DNA from: Streptococcus mitis bv. 2 str. SK95
Lineage (GTDB): Bacteria > Bacillota > Bacilli > Lactobacillales > Streptococcaceae
Length of the DNA: 64,000 nt
Assembly (NCBI RefSeq): GCF_000222705.1
Contig: NZ_AFUB01000057.1
Coordinates: 1-64,000, forward strand
Reading direction: 5' to 3'
In this document: piece after piece, positions 23,242 to 31,285 of the stretch
Position numbering within the stretch: the stretch's first letter is position 1
Layout: each line of letters begins with the position of its first letter
The notes under the pieces: generated by a model
Seen by the model: only the letters and a program-made list of their open reading frames with translations
What the model was told of the DNA's origin: nothing
Databases searched by the model: none
Position numbers and translations under genes: made by a program

Positions 23242-24991
23242 GAAAATGTCTTTTGGGAAATATTATAAACCTTTTCTAGCAGGTCTCCAAATTCCCCTAC
23301 TAGTAGCGGTTGTAGCAGCTGTATGTTCAAGCATCATCACTGTTTATGGACCAACCAAGATTAAGGAAATTACCAACTTGATTTCAGATGGTTTGATGGC
23401 AGGAATTGATTTAGAGGCTGTTTCAAGTATTGCTAGCTTTTTAGTGATTCTCTATGTACTTGGTGCTATCCTTAACTATACACAGGCCTATATCTTTTCA
23501 ACAAGTATCCAACATTTTTCAAAACGCTTGCGGACAGCAATCGCTGAAAAGATCAATCGTTTGCCCCTTGGCTATTTTGATCGTCATTCGCAAGGGGACA
23601 CTCTATCTCGTGTGACCAATGATGTGGATACGGCGGCGCAATCTCTCAACCAAAGTCTCGGAACAGTTATCTCAGCCAGCTTCTTGTTGATTGCTGTTTT
23701 GGTGACCATGTTTAGTATGAACTGGATTTTAGCTCTGGTAACGGTTGTTTCTACGTTTGTTGGTTTTGCGGCGGTTTCAGTAATTATGGCCAAGTCACAG
23801 GGTTATTTTAAAGCCCAACAAAATAATCTAGCAGCCGTCAATGGTTATGTGGAAGAGATGTACTCTGGCCACAATGTAGTGACCAGCTACAACGCAGTGG
23901 ACACCTCCAAAGCGAGATTTGCAGGTTTAAACCAAAACTTGCACGACAGCATCTGGAAATCTCAGTTTATCTCTGGTATCATGATGCCAGCCATGTTCTT
24001 TGTTGGAAACTTTAGCTATGTTTTGGTCATCATCGTTGGGGCCGCGCTTGCTCTAGAAGGGCATATCACTATAGGGATTATTGTAGCCTTTATGGTTTAC
24101 GTACGGACCTTCTCTCAACCCCTGTCACAGATTGCCCAAGGGATTACGAGCTTACAACAAGCGAGTGCAGCCATGGGACGTGTCTTTGAATTTCTAGGTG
24201 AAGCTGAGATGCAGGATGAATCCCATAAGGAAAGACAATTGACTGGCATGAGAGGAGAAGTGGTCTTTGATCGCGTATCCTTTGGTTATACACCAGAACG
24301 CACCATCATCCATGACTTTTCTGCGACAGCTCATGCAGGCCAGAAGGTCGCTATCGTTGGGCCGACTGGAGCTGGTAAGACAACCATTGTCAATCTTTTG
24401 ATGAAGTTCTATGAGATTGATAAGGGAAGTATCCGTATCGATGGTGTCGATACCAAGGATATGAAGCGCTCAGAAGTACACGATGCCTTTTCAATGGTCT
24501 TGCAAGATACTTGGCTCTTTGAAGGAACCATTCGAGAAAATCTCATCTACAATCAAACGGGCATCAGTGATGAACGAATGATGGAAGCTAGCAAGGCTGT
24601 GGGAATCCACCACTTTATCATGACCTTGCCAGATGGTTACGATACTATTTTGGATGACACCGTAACCTTGTCTGTTGGACAAAAACAGCTCTTGACCATC
24701 GCTCGTGCTCTTCTCAAGGATGCACCGCTCTTGATTTTGGATGAAGCGACTTCTTCTGTTGACACACGGACAGAGGAATTGATCCAAAAAGCCATGGACC
24801 GTTTGATGGAGGGTCGAACTTCCTTTGTCATCGCCCACCGCTTGTCCACTATCCGAAATGCTGATTTGATTCTTGTCATGAAAGATGGGAATATCATCGA
24901 GCAAGGCAATCACGAGGAACTGATGGCGCAAGGCGGCTTCTACGCTGACTTGTACAATAGCCAGTTTACAGAAGACGAAGCAGAAGAATAA
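23231..24991 (+). CDS. ABC exporter half-transporter, catalytic-site subunit
   Basis: A 586-residue partner of the preceding gene. The start is the ATG at 23231, preceded by AAGGAGG with correct spacing; an in-frame ATG 36 bp upstream lacks one. Six helices precede the ATPase domain with Walker A GPTGAGKTT and Walker B LLILDEATSSVD, which keeps the catalytic Glu. Its signature is LSVGQKQLLTIARAL, with Val replacing the second-position Gly of LSGGQ. Together the two subunits form one intact and one degenerate ATP site, the pattern of asymmetric heterodimers. A terminator follows. Confidence 0.9.
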   Translation: MENKKMSFGKYYKPFLAGLQIPLLVAVVAAVCSSIITVYGPTKIKEITNLISDGLMAGIDLEAVSSIASFLVILYVLGAILNYTQAYIFSTSIQHFSKRLRTAIAEKINRLPLGYFDRHSQGDTLSRVTNDVDTAAQSLNQSLGTVISASFLLIAVLVTMFSMNWILALVTVVSTFVGFAAVSVIMAKSQGYFKAQQNNLAAVNGYVEEMYSGHNVVTSYNAVDTSKARFAGLNQNLHDSIWKSQFISGIMMPAMFFVGNFSYVLVIIVGAALALEGHITIGIIVAFMVYVRTFSQPLSQIAQGITSLQQASAAMGRVFEFLGEAEMQDESHKERQLTGMRGEVVFDRVSFGYTPERTIIHDFSATAHAGQKVAIVGPTGAGKTTIVNLLMKFYEIDKGSIRIDGVDTKDMKRSEVHDAFSMVLQDTWLFEGTIRENLIYNQTGISDERMMEASKAVGIHHFIMTLPDGYDTILDDTVTLSVGQKQLLTIARALLKDAPLLILDEATSSVDTRTEELIQKAMDRLMEGRTSFVIAHRLSTIRNADLILVMKDGNIIEQGNHEELMAQGGFYADLYNSQFTEDEAEE

Positions 24992-24995
24992 ATCT

Positions 24996-25023
24996 AAAGA
25001 AGGCTTGACGGCCTTCTTTTTCT
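24996..25023 (+). terminator. Terminator of the MarR-ABC operon
   Basis: AAAGAAGGC (24996-25004) pairs with GCCTTCTTT (25011-25019) and ends in a T run. Confidence 0.85.
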
Positions 25024-25088
25024 GCACTATACTAGAAGACAAACGTCTCACCTGTAGACGAAAACAAGGTAATGAATGAGAAGTATAA

Positions 25089-25592
25089 ATGAAAAATTAT
25101 CAAGAATGGTATCAAAATATCAGCTCCAGACTCACCAGCCATCCCCCTCTTTTATTTCTACTACGCAGTTTCAATCGTTTGATGACAGTCGCCATGCCCC
25201 TGGTCTATCTGATCTTGCTAGTCACCACTTACCTGCAACTAGGACTTAGTCAGCAAGTTGGGGTTTATGTGCTTATCCCTGCAACAGGCTTTGTGATGTT
25301 ATCACTGTTTCGTAAGAAAATTAATCACCCGCGACCTTATGAAACTTGGAACATCCGTCCCCTTCTTGATAAGGATAGCTCGGGACGGTCGATGCCCAGT
25401 CGCCATGTCTTTTCGGCAACTATCATCTCCATGGCCTGTTTCCATGCTTGGACTTTGATAGGAGCTATCTTGCTCTTTTGCTCAGGAATCTTAGCCTTAG
25501 TTCGAGTGCTAGGTGGTGTTCATTATCCCAAGGATGTGCTCGTTGGTTACGCTTGTGGTCTCATGTGGGGGTTCCTTTTCTTCCTATTCTGA
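25089..25592 (+). CDS. PAP2-family membrane phosphatase
   Basis: A 167-residue integral membrane phosphatase with the three-part PAP2 active site: KKINHPRP near residues 76-83, PSRH near 101-104 (SMPSRHVFSATI) and RVLGGVHYPKDVLVGY near 140-155. Several hydrophobic segments surround them. PAP2 enzymes dephosphorylate lipid phosphates such as undecaprenyl pyrophosphate or phosphatidic acid on the outer membrane face. uppP, the unrelated undecaprenyl pyrophosphatase, is also in this window at 48041, so this could be an auxiliary recycling enzyme. Substrate not provable from sequence. Confidence 0.88.
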   Translation: MKNYQEWYQNISSRLTSHPPLLFLLRSFNRLMTVAMPLVYLILLVTTYLQLGLSQQVGVYVLIPATGFVMLSLFRKKINHPRPYETWNIRPLLDKDSSGRSMPSRHVFSATIISMACFHAWTLIGAILLFCSGILALVRVLGGVHYPKDVLVGYACGLMWGFLFFLF

Positions 25593-25616
25593 CATGTAAG
25601 TCAAGCTAGTCTTACA

Positions 25617-25684
25617 ACCACTTACTGCTTCATATTGACCACTTGCTTTTTTGCCCTTGTTTTCCTAATTCAGCTTTGATATAG
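25617..25684 (+). promoter_or_regulatory. Promoter with 21-bp-spaced direct repeats, candidate LytTR site
   Basis: ACCACTTACTG (25617-25627) and ACCACTTGCTT (25638-25648) are direct repeats with a 21-bp period, two helical turns. A promoter follows: TTGTTT (25657-25662), 16 bp, TATAGT (25679-25684). LytTR regulators such as ComE bind pairs of 9-bp direct repeats separated by about 12 bp just upstream of -35, the same geometry. The next gene encodes a LytTR protein, so autoregulation is likely. Confidence 0.6.
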
Positions 25685-25705
25685 TAGAGTCAGAAAGGAG
25701 ATGTG

Positions 25706-26152
25706 ATGAAGTTACGAATTGAGATTGACGACAATTTAGAAGAAACTGAAATTGTCATCAAGACCCCTGCTTTGACAGATGAAATTGCGGACTTGCAACG
25801 GCTCTTGCAGGAGTCGACAGCTCCGAGGTTGATTTTTTACAAGGGGACAGGTGAATATTATCTAGACCTATCAGAGATTCTCTTCTTTGAAACGGATGGT
25901 AGCAAAATCTACGCCCATACCCATAAGGAAGCCTATGAGGTTCGCCTCAAACTCTATGAGTTGGAGTCCATCTTGCCTCGTTATTTTAGTCGAGTGTCCA
26001 AGTCAACTATCGCAAACATCCGTCAGATTTACTCAGTGGACAAGTCCTTTTCAGGAACGGGCACCATTTCCTTTTATCAGACGCACAAGGAGGTTCATGT
26101 CTCACGGCATTACCAATCCCTCCTAAAAGAAAATCTAAGAAACATGAGGTAA
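25706..26152 (+). CDS. LytTR-domain transcriptional regulator (no receiver domain)
   Basis: A 148-residue protein whose C-terminal two-thirds is a LytTR DNA-binding domain: YYLDLSEILFFETDGSKIYAH, YELESILPRYFSRVSKSTIAN and the end EVHVSRHYQSLLKENL. There is no phospho-acceptor receiver domain, so activity must be controlled otherwise. The ATG at 25706 is preferred to the GTG at 25703 because the AAAGGAG site would be too close to the latter. The following gene encodes a membrane protein 5 bp away, an arrangement like the LytTR regulatory systems (regulator plus membrane inhibitor, e.g. HdrRM and BrsRM of S. mutans). Function in this organism is inferred only. Confidence 0.88.
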   Translation: MKLRIEIDDNLEETEIVIKTPALTDEIADLQRLLQESTAPRLIFYKGTGEYYLDLSEILFFETDGSKIYAHTHKEAYEVRLKLYELESILPRYFSRVSKSTIANIRQIYSVDKSFSGTGTISFYQTHKEVHVSRHYQSLLKENLRNMR

Positions 26153-26157
26153 AAAAC

Positions 26158-26832
26158 ATGAAAAAGAAAGCATTTGGTATTGTTTTATTGGTTTTAGCAG
26201 CTTGGATCTTGCTGCAAGGAAATTTTGGCATTCCTTCTTTGGATGGTAAAATATGGCCTTTACTTGGTATCGTCTTTTTTGCCTACCAATCAGTTGAAGC
26301 TTTGCTTCGTCGTCACCTGACATCGGCAGTTTTTACCGCTCTAGTAGCCTTAATGATTGCGAATCATTTTTATAAAATTTTTCCTATTCCAAACCAGTCC
26401 TTGTTTTGGGCTAGCATCTTAGCAGTGCTAGGTGTCGGCTATCTCACTCACTCAAGTAAGTTTTGGTATGGCAAAAAATGGTGGTACAGTGGTGAGCGAA
26501 CAGTCATCACGGATAAGGAAGTCGCTTTTGGTAGTGGAACCTTCTATAAACAAGATCAAGATCTTGTCGACGATCAGGTGGAAGTCGCTTTTGGTGACGC
26601 AAAAATCTACTATGATAACGCAGAGATGTTAGGTGATTTTGCCACTCTGAATATCGAAGTGGCTTTTGGTAATGCAACTGTCTATGTTCCACAACACTGG
26701 CGTGTAGACTTGAAAGTAGAAACATCCTTTGGTGCAGCCAAGGCGGACGCTCCTGTAGCGCCGACTAACAAAACCTTGATTATCCGTGGAGAAGTCGCTT
26801 TTGGTAAACTTGGTGTTGTTTACGTCAAATAA
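26158..26832 (+). CDS. LiaF-like membrane protein with VAFG repeats
   Basis: A 224-residue protein with about four N-terminal membrane helices (within residues 1-100) and a C-terminal domain carrying five related turns: KEVAFGSGTF, VEVAFGDAKI, IEVAFGNATV, VETSFGAAKA and GEVAFGKLGV, spaced about 20-25 residues. This is the beta-repeat domain seen in LiaF/VraT-type and related envelope-sensing proteins (DUF2154-like). It is translated right after the LytTR regulator with GAGG upstream. By analogy with HdrM/BrsM, it may hold the regulator inactive at the membrane; this is inference. Confidence 0.8.
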   Translation: MKKKAFGIVLLVLAAWILLQGNFGIPSLDGKIWPLLGIVFFAYQSVEALLRRHLTSAVFTALVALMIANHFYKIFPIPNQSLFWASILAVLGVGYLTHSSKFWYGKKWWYSGERTVITDKEVAFGSGTFYKQDQDLVDDQVEVAFGDAKIYYDNAEMLGDFATLNIEVAFGNATVYVPQHWRVDLKVETSFGAAKADAPVAPTNKTLIIRGEVAFGKLGVVYVK

Positions 26833-26850
26833 AAAAATATTTTAATTCTC

Positions 26851-26879
26851 TTGATAAATTCAAGAAAGTGTGATAACAT
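26851..26879 (+). promoter_or_regulatory. rpmB promoter
   Basis: TTGATA (26851-26856), 17 bp and TAACAT (26874-26879). The leader that follows contains ATGTGGTGCTAGCACAT, able to form a small hairpin, and the palindrome TATTAGATCTAATA just before the AGGAGG site. Confidence 0.5.
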
Positions 26880-26937
26880 AGTACGGTATGTGGTGCTAGC
26901 ACATCCGCTATATTAGATCTAATAGGAGGAAAACATA

Positions 26938-27126
26938 ATGGCTAAAGTATGTTACTTTACAGGTCGTAAGACTGTATCTGGAAACAACCGTTCACACGCG
27001 ATGAACCAAACAAAACGTGCCGTAAAACCAAACCTTCAAAAAGTTACTGTTCTTATTGATGGTAAACCTAAAAAAGTTTGGGCTTCAGCTCGTGCTTTGA
27101 AATCAGGTAAAGTTGAACGCGTTTAA
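26938..27126 (+). CDS. rpmB: Large-subunit ribosomal protein bL28
   Basis: A 62-residue basic ribosomal protein. [20 protein letters not shown] and the C-terminal [15 protein letters not shown] are diagnostic of bL28. A strong TAGGAGG precedes the ATG. It is monocistronic, with its own terminator, next to the asp23-like gene as in pneumococcus. Confidence 0.97.
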   Translation: MAKVCYFTGRKTVSGNNRSHAMNQTKRAVKPNLQKVTVLIDGKPKKVWASARALKSGKVERV

Positions 27127-27134
27127 TAAAAATG

Positions 27135-27161
27135 AAAAGACCTAACTGGTCTTTTTCTTTT
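27135..27161 (+). terminator. rpmB terminator
   Basis: AAAAGACC (27135-27142) pairs with GGTCTTTT (27148-27155), followed by T-rich sequence. Confidence 0.8.
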
Positions 27162-27221
27162 GCTCTATAGATAAAACCATTTGAAAAATAGAGTAAATAT
27201 CTGCCGATACAGCATTCTGCT

Positions 27222-27250
27222 TTTACACTTGGAATGAAATATGATAAAAT
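27222..27250 (+). promoter_or_regulatory. Promoter of the asp23-like / fakA operon
   Basis: TTTACA (27222-27227), a 17-bp spacer and TAAAAT (27245-27250). The start codon follows 28 bp later. Confidence 0.6.
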
Positions 27251-27278
27251 AGAGTATCAACTAGTTGAGGTAAAAAAA

Positions 27279-27644
27279 ATGACTGTAAAAATTAATACAA
27301 AAGATGGTCAAATCGAACTGACAGATGAAGTGATTGCAACCGTTGTAGGCGGTGCAGCAACTGAGATTTTTGGTGTGGTCGGTATGGCTAGCAAAAATAC
27401 CCTCAAAGATAATTTCCAAGCCCTTCTTGGTAAGGAAAATTATGCAAAAGGTGTTGTCGTGAAGGCAGCCGAAGATGGCAGCATTGCAGTTGATGTTTAT
27501 ACCGTCTTGAGCTACGGAACAAAAATTAGTGAAGTCTCAAAAAACATCCAAGAGCGTGTTCGTTTTAGTTTGGAAAACCAACTAGGAATCACTGCTCAGA
27601 CTGTGAATGTCTACATTCAAAATATCAAAGTTGTAGGAGAATAA
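27279..27644 (+). CDS. Asp23/Gls24 family protein
   Basis: A 121-residue Asp23/Gls24 domain protein (IELTDEVIATVVGGAATEIFGVVGM, then AVDVYTVLSYGTKISEVSKNIQERV, as seen across residues about 8-100). The family is associated with the envelope and alkaline stress; the copy next to fakA is widespread in Firmicutes. The ATG at 27279 is used because GAGG lies 8 nt upstream; the in-frame ATG at 27234 lies before the -10 box and would not be transcribed. fakA starts 2 bp after the stop codon. Confidence 0.92.
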   Translation: MTVKINTKDGQIELTDEVIATVVGGAATEIFGVVGMASKNTLKDNFQALLGKENYAKGVVVKAAEDGSIAVDVYTVLSYGTKISEVSKNIQERVRFSLENQLGITAQTVNVYIQNIKVVGE

Positions 27645-27646
27645 TC

Positions 27647-29314
27647 GTGTCAAAAATTACTACCAGCTTATTTCAAGAGATGGTGCAGGCTGCATCAACT
27701 CGTTTGAATAAGCAAGCAGAATATGTCAACTCATTAAACGTCTTTCCAGTTCCAGATGGAGATACTGGGACAAACATGGGAATGACCATCGAGAATGGTG
27801 CTAAAGAAGTAGCAGACAAGCCAGCTTCTACAGTTGGAGAAGTGGCGAGCATTCTTGCTAAGGGGCTCTTAATGGGTGCGCGTGGAAACTCAGGAGTTAT
27901 CACGTCTCAACTTTTCCGTGGATTCTCCCAAGCTATCAAAGATAAAGACGAGTTAACAGGTCAAGACTTGGCTCTTGCTTTCCAATCTGGTGTCGAAGTA
28001 GCTTATAAAGCAGTTATGAAACCAGTTGAGGGAACTATTTTGACAGTTTCTCGTGGTGCGGCCATTGGGGCTAAGAAAAAAGCCGAGGAGACAGATGATG
28101 CTGTTGAGGTCATGCAAGCAGCCTTAGAAGGTGCTAAGAGGGCTCTAGCTAAGACACCGGAAATGCTTCCAGTTCTTAAGGAAGTTGGTGTGGTAGACTC
28201 AGGCGGTCAAGGTTTGGTCTTCATCTACGAAGGATTCCTTTCAGCTCTTACTGGTGAATACAGCGCTTCTGAGGACTTTGTAGCAACGCCTGCCAACATG
28301 AGTGAAATGATCAATGCTGAACACCACAAGTCTGTAGCTGGTCATGTTGCAACAGAAGACATCACATTTGGTTACTGTACGGAGATTATGGTTGCCCTTA
28401 AACAAGGTCCAACTTATGCCAAAGATTTTGACTATGATGAATTCCGCAACTACTTGAATGACCTAGGGGATTCTCTACTTGTCGTCAACGATGATGAGAT
28501 TGTCAAAGTTCACGTCCATACAGAAGATCCAGGTCTTGTCATGCAAGAAGGGCTTAAATATGGTAGCTTGGTCAAGGTTAAAGTGGACAACATGCGCAAC
28601 CAACACGAAGCACAAGTTGAAAAAGAAGCAGCACAAGTCAGCAAGCCAGCTGAAGAGAAGGAATATGCCCTTATCGCAGTAGTAGCTGGTCAAGGCTTGG
28701 CAGATATCTTCCGTGCTCAAGGTGTGGATTATGTCATCGAAGGTGGTCAAACGATGAACCCTTCAACAGAGGACTTTATCAAGGCTGTTGAACAGGTCAA
28801 TGCTCGCAACATCATCTTCTTGCCAAACAACAAAAATATCTTTATGGCAGCTCAATCTGCCGCAGAGGTATTGGAACAACCTGCTGTTGTGGTAGAAGCA
28901 CGTACAATTCCTCAAGGGTTGACGAGCCTTCTTGCCTTTGATCCAAGCAAATCAATCGAAGAAAACCAAGAACGCATGACTTCAGCCCTTGGTGATGTTA
29001 TCAGCGGTAGTGTAACAACAGCCGTTCGTGATACAACTATCGATGGCTTGGAAATTCATGAAAATGACAATCTTGGTATGGTAGATGGGAAAATCCTTGT
29101 GTCAAACCCTGACATGCACCAAACCTTGACCGAAACTTTGAAACATATGTTGGACGAAGATAGTGAAATCGTGACTTTCTATGTCGGTGAAGACGGAAGC
29201 GAAGAACTTGCCAATGAAATTGCCCAAGAAATCGCAGAAGAATTTGAAGACGTTGAAGTCGAAATCCACCAAGGTCAACAACCTGTATATCCATATCTTT
29301 TTAGTGTGGAATAG
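27647..29314 (+). CDS. fakA: Fatty acid kinase ATP-binding subunit FakA (DAK2 domain)
   Basis: FakA phosphorylates fatty acids held by FakB (DegV-type) proteins, feeding exogenous fatty acids into phospholipid synthesis. The N-terminal DAK2 kinase domain shows NVFPVPDGDTGTNMGMT near residues 31-47, LLMGARGNSGVITSQLF near 72-88 and VVDSGGQGLVFIYEGFL near 182-198. The remainder is the FakA C-terminal region (YCTEIMV, VHVHTEDPG, and VAGQG near 345). It starts with GTG behind TAGGAG. Length 555 is typical. The Asp23-FakA pairing is conserved. Confidence 0.92.
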   Translation: MSKITTSLFQEMVQAASTRLNKQAEYVNSLNVFPVPDGDTGTNMGMTIENGAKEVADKPASTVGEVASILAKGLLMGARGNSGVITSQLFRGFSQAIKDKDELTGQDLALAFQSGVEVAYKAVMKPVEGTILTVSRGAAIGAKKKAEETDDAVEVMQAALEGAKRALAKTPEMLPVLKEVGVVDSGGQGLVFIYEGFLSALTGEYSASEDFVATPANMSEMINAEHHKSVAGHVATEDITFGYCTEIMVALKQGPTYAKDFDYDEFRNYLNDLGDSLLVVNDDEIVKVHVHTEDPGLVMQEGLKYGSLVKVKVDNMRNQHEAQVEKEAAQVSKPAEEKEYALIAVVAGQGLADIFRAQGVDYVIEGGQTMNPSTEDFIKAVEQVNARNIIFLPNNKNIFMAAQSAAEVLEQPAVVVEARTIPQGLTSLLAFDPSKSIEENQERMTSALGDVISGSVTTAVRDTTIDGLEIHENDNLGMVDGKILVSNPDMHQTLTETLKHMLDEDSEIVTFYVGEDGSEELANEIAQEIAEEFEDVEVEIHQGQQPVYPYLFSVE

Positions 29315-29321
29315 GAGATTT

Positions 29322-29891
29322 ATGAAAAAAGTTTTAGGATTGATTTTTGCAGCGTTACTTGCTCTTGCTGGCTGTGGTCAAACCAATACCGCAACAACAG
29401 AGTCAAGTAGTACAGCAAGTTCGGTTGATTCATCTAGTCAGTCCAGTCAGGTAAAAGAAGAAATCAAGGAAACAACCAAAGTCTTTGTAGGAAAAGTCGC
29501 AGATACCGATGCTCGTATAATGGTTGTTTACACAGATGTTGTCAAACAATTTACGATGGAACTGATGGGTGATTTTGGAAATGAAATCCCTGCCGAAGTG
29601 AGTGCAGAGGAATTGCAAGCTCTTCTGCGTGGGGAAATGGCTACTAGTCCAGAATATTTAGAAATTAAAGATGAACCAGGGGTTTCTATGGACTATTTTG
29701 TCACAGAAGACAAAAACTGGAAAGCGATACTTAGTCTTGATTTTGAAAAGGCAAATGTAGATAAGATTAAAAATACTTATTATTTTAAGGATCTTCTGGA
29801 GGATGTAGAAGATTTTAAAAAACCTAATATTTTCATCGCTGGATTAAAAGTTGAAGGTTTCAAAGAAGAGAGTACAACCTCTGCTGTATAA
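29322..29891 (+). CDS. Small surface lipoprotein, function unknown
   Basis: A 189-residue protein with a lipoprotein signal: KK, a hydrophobic stretch and the lipobox LALAGC, lipidated Cys near residue 18. A Ser/Thr-rich linker (to about residue 45) precedes a mixed domain with no motif I recognise. The ATG at 29322 has AGGAG upstream and lies 7 bp after fakA, so it may be read from the fakA transcript. A syntenic gene exists in pneumococcus between the fakA homologue and ilvB; no function is known to me. Confidence 0.8.
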   Translation: MKKVLGLIFAALLALAGCGQTNTATTESSSTASSVDSSSQSSQVKEEIKETTKVFVGKVADTDARIMVVYTDVVKQFTMELMGDFGNEIPAEVSAEELQALLRGEMATSPEYLEIKDEPGVSMDYFVTEDKNWKAILSLDFEKANVDKIKNTYYFKDLLEDVEDFKKPNIFIAGLKVEGFKEESTTSAV

Positions 29892-29906
29892 AAATATCGT
29901 TGAATA

Positions 29907-29937
29907 AGAAAGTTGATTTTTCAACTTTCTTTTTTTT
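29907..29937 (+). terminator. Terminator after the lipoprotein gene
   Basis: AGAAAGTTGA (29907-29916) pairs perfectly with TCAACTTTCT (29921-29930), followed by seven T residues. Confidence 0.88.
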
Positions 29938-30002
29938 ATGACATTTGTCATATTTCCTAGTGACAGAAGCATCTAGCTCCGCTAACTTCAAAAGGCTATA
30001 AT
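29938..30002 (+). promoter_or_regulatory. Promoter region with palindrome ATGACATTTGTCAT, candidate response-regulator site
   Basis: The palindrome at 29938-29951 has perfect 6-bp arms around TT. TATAAT at 29997-30002 serves the operon, but no good -35 box is found 17 bp upstream, suggesting an activator. The palindrome centre lies about 64 bp before the expected start, a common place for an activator such as the NarL-type regulator encoded at the end of this operon. Confidence 0.5.
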
Positions 30003-30028
30003 TGAAGTAGGAACTGGAGGAAGAAGAA

Positions 30029-30220
30029 ATGAAAAATAAAATGATTGTCGCAATGAGTTTAGTAGCAGCAGGAGTCATGACTTATCTCATGTTTTCAGGA
30101 TTGGATGAAGGCTTCTATCATTTTCCTTGGGAGCTCTTTGCTGGCTTTGGAATGATGTCTTGGCTTGTCAGAGAAGGTTTGAAATTGGTCAGAGATGTGA
30201 AAAAGGAGTTTGAGGAATGA
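30029..30220 (+). CDS. Small membrane protein (63 residues)
   Basis: Two predicted membrane helices (about residues 4-22 and 35-50) and a charged C-terminus (KLVRDVKKEFEE). A strong GGAGGAAG site precedes the ATG, and its stop overlaps the next start (ATGA). It opens an operon of two tiny membrane proteins, an ABC transporter and a two-component system. No family recognised; it may be an accessory or immunity-type subunit. Confidence 0.75.
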   Translation: MKNKMIVAMSLVAAGVMTYLMFSGLDEGFYHFPWELFAGFGMMSWLVREGLKLVRDVKKEFEE

Positions 30221-30411
30221 AAAAAGCAATCATTTATTTCTTTATCGGCCTGTCACTCTTGGTATGGTTAGTGGAAATGTTTACTGGTTGGTTTGATCAA
30301 ACCTTGCTTGGCCAATTCATTCGTGGTGCTTGGGGTTTTGGATTTATGATTTTCGTTGTTTTCCCTATGGGAATGAAGTGGTTGAAAGGAGAATCTCATG
30401 ACTGTGATTAA
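30217..30411 (+). CDS. Small membrane protein (64 residues)
   Basis: Two hydrophobic segments (about residues 4-22 and 37-55) separated by a short loop containing GWFDQTLLGQF. The start overlaps the preceding stop codon, and the end overlaps the ATPase gene by 14 bp, showing tight translational coupling. No motif recognised. Confidence 0.75.
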   Translation: MKKAIIYFFIGLSLLVWLVEMFTGWFDQTLLGQFIRGAWGFGFMIFVVFPMGMKWLKGESHDCD

Positions 30412-31273
30412 AGTTGAGAAATTAAGTAAGAAAATAAAAGACAAGGAAATCCTGCGGAACATCTCTTTTGAAATCAACGATGGTGAATGTGTCGCCTTGA
30501 TCGGGCCTAACGGAGCAGGAAAAACAACCTTGATTGATTGCCTCTTGGGAGACAAGTTCATGAGCTCAGGTCGAATAGCCATTCAAGGCTTTGCACCAAC
30601 AGATCCTCGATTAAAGCAACTTATTTCTATCTTACCTCAAGAAAATACGGTGGTTCAAGACTTGAAAGTGAAAGAACTCTTATCCTTCTTTCAATCAATC
30701 TATCCAAACAGTCTCTCCAATCAAGAAATTGATGACTTGCTGAGATTTTCGGACAAACAGAAAAATCAGCTAGCGGGCAAGTTGTCTGGTGGGCAAAAAC
30801 GTTTGTTCTCTTTCGTGTTGGCACTAATAGGTCGTCCGAAAATTCTATTTTTGGACGAACCAACTGCTGCCATGGATACCTCGACACGTCAGCATTTTTG
30901 GGAAATTGTCAATCAGTTAAAGAAAAATGGTGTCACCATTGTCTACTCTTCTCACTATATCGAAGAGGTAGAACATACGGCTGACCGCATTTTGGTCCTC
31001 CACAAGGGTGAATTGATCCGGGATACGACACCTTATGCCATGCGTGGTGAAGAACAAGAAAAACATTTTACGGTACCACTAACTTATCAGGAAGTTATCA
31101 GCACTTTGGACCAGATTCAAGGGCTTGAAATCAAGCAAAATGCTCTTTCCTTCACAACCAAAGAAGCCAGCCAGGTATGGAAAGTCTTGCAAGAACAGGG
31201 CTGCATGATCGAAGAAATTGAAGTTCGCAATCGAACTCTCTTAGACAGTATCTTCGAAACGACTCAAGACTAA
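30398..31273 (+). CDS. ABC transporter ATP-binding protein
   Basis: A 291-residue ATPase of the drug/antibiotic export type. Walker A is GPNGAGKTT near residue 38, the signature is LSGGQKRLFSFVLAL, and Walker B is ILFLDEPTAAMD. About 70 C-terminal residues follow the usual domain, as in BcrA/CcmA-like exporters. The membrane partner is the next gene. Linkage to a DesK/NarL-type two-component system suggests induction by cell-envelope stress; the layout resembles pneumococcal TCS11 with its ABC genes as far as I recall. Confidence 0.9.
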   Translation: MTVIKVEKLSKKIKDKEILRNISFEINDGECVALIGPNGAGKTTLIDCLLGDKFMSSGRIAIQGFAPTDPRLKQLISILPQENTVVQDLKVKELLSFFQSIYPNSLSNQEIDDLLRFSDKQKNQLAGKLSGGQKRLFSFVLALIGRPKILFLDEPTAAMDTSTRQHFWEIVNQLKKNGVTIVYSSHYIEEVEHTADRILVLHKGELIRDTTPYAMRGEEQEKHFTVPLTYQEVISTLDQIQGLEIKQNALSFTTKEASQVWKVLQEQGCMIEEIEVRNRTLLDSIFETTQD

Positions 31274-31285
31274 AGGAGATTGACG

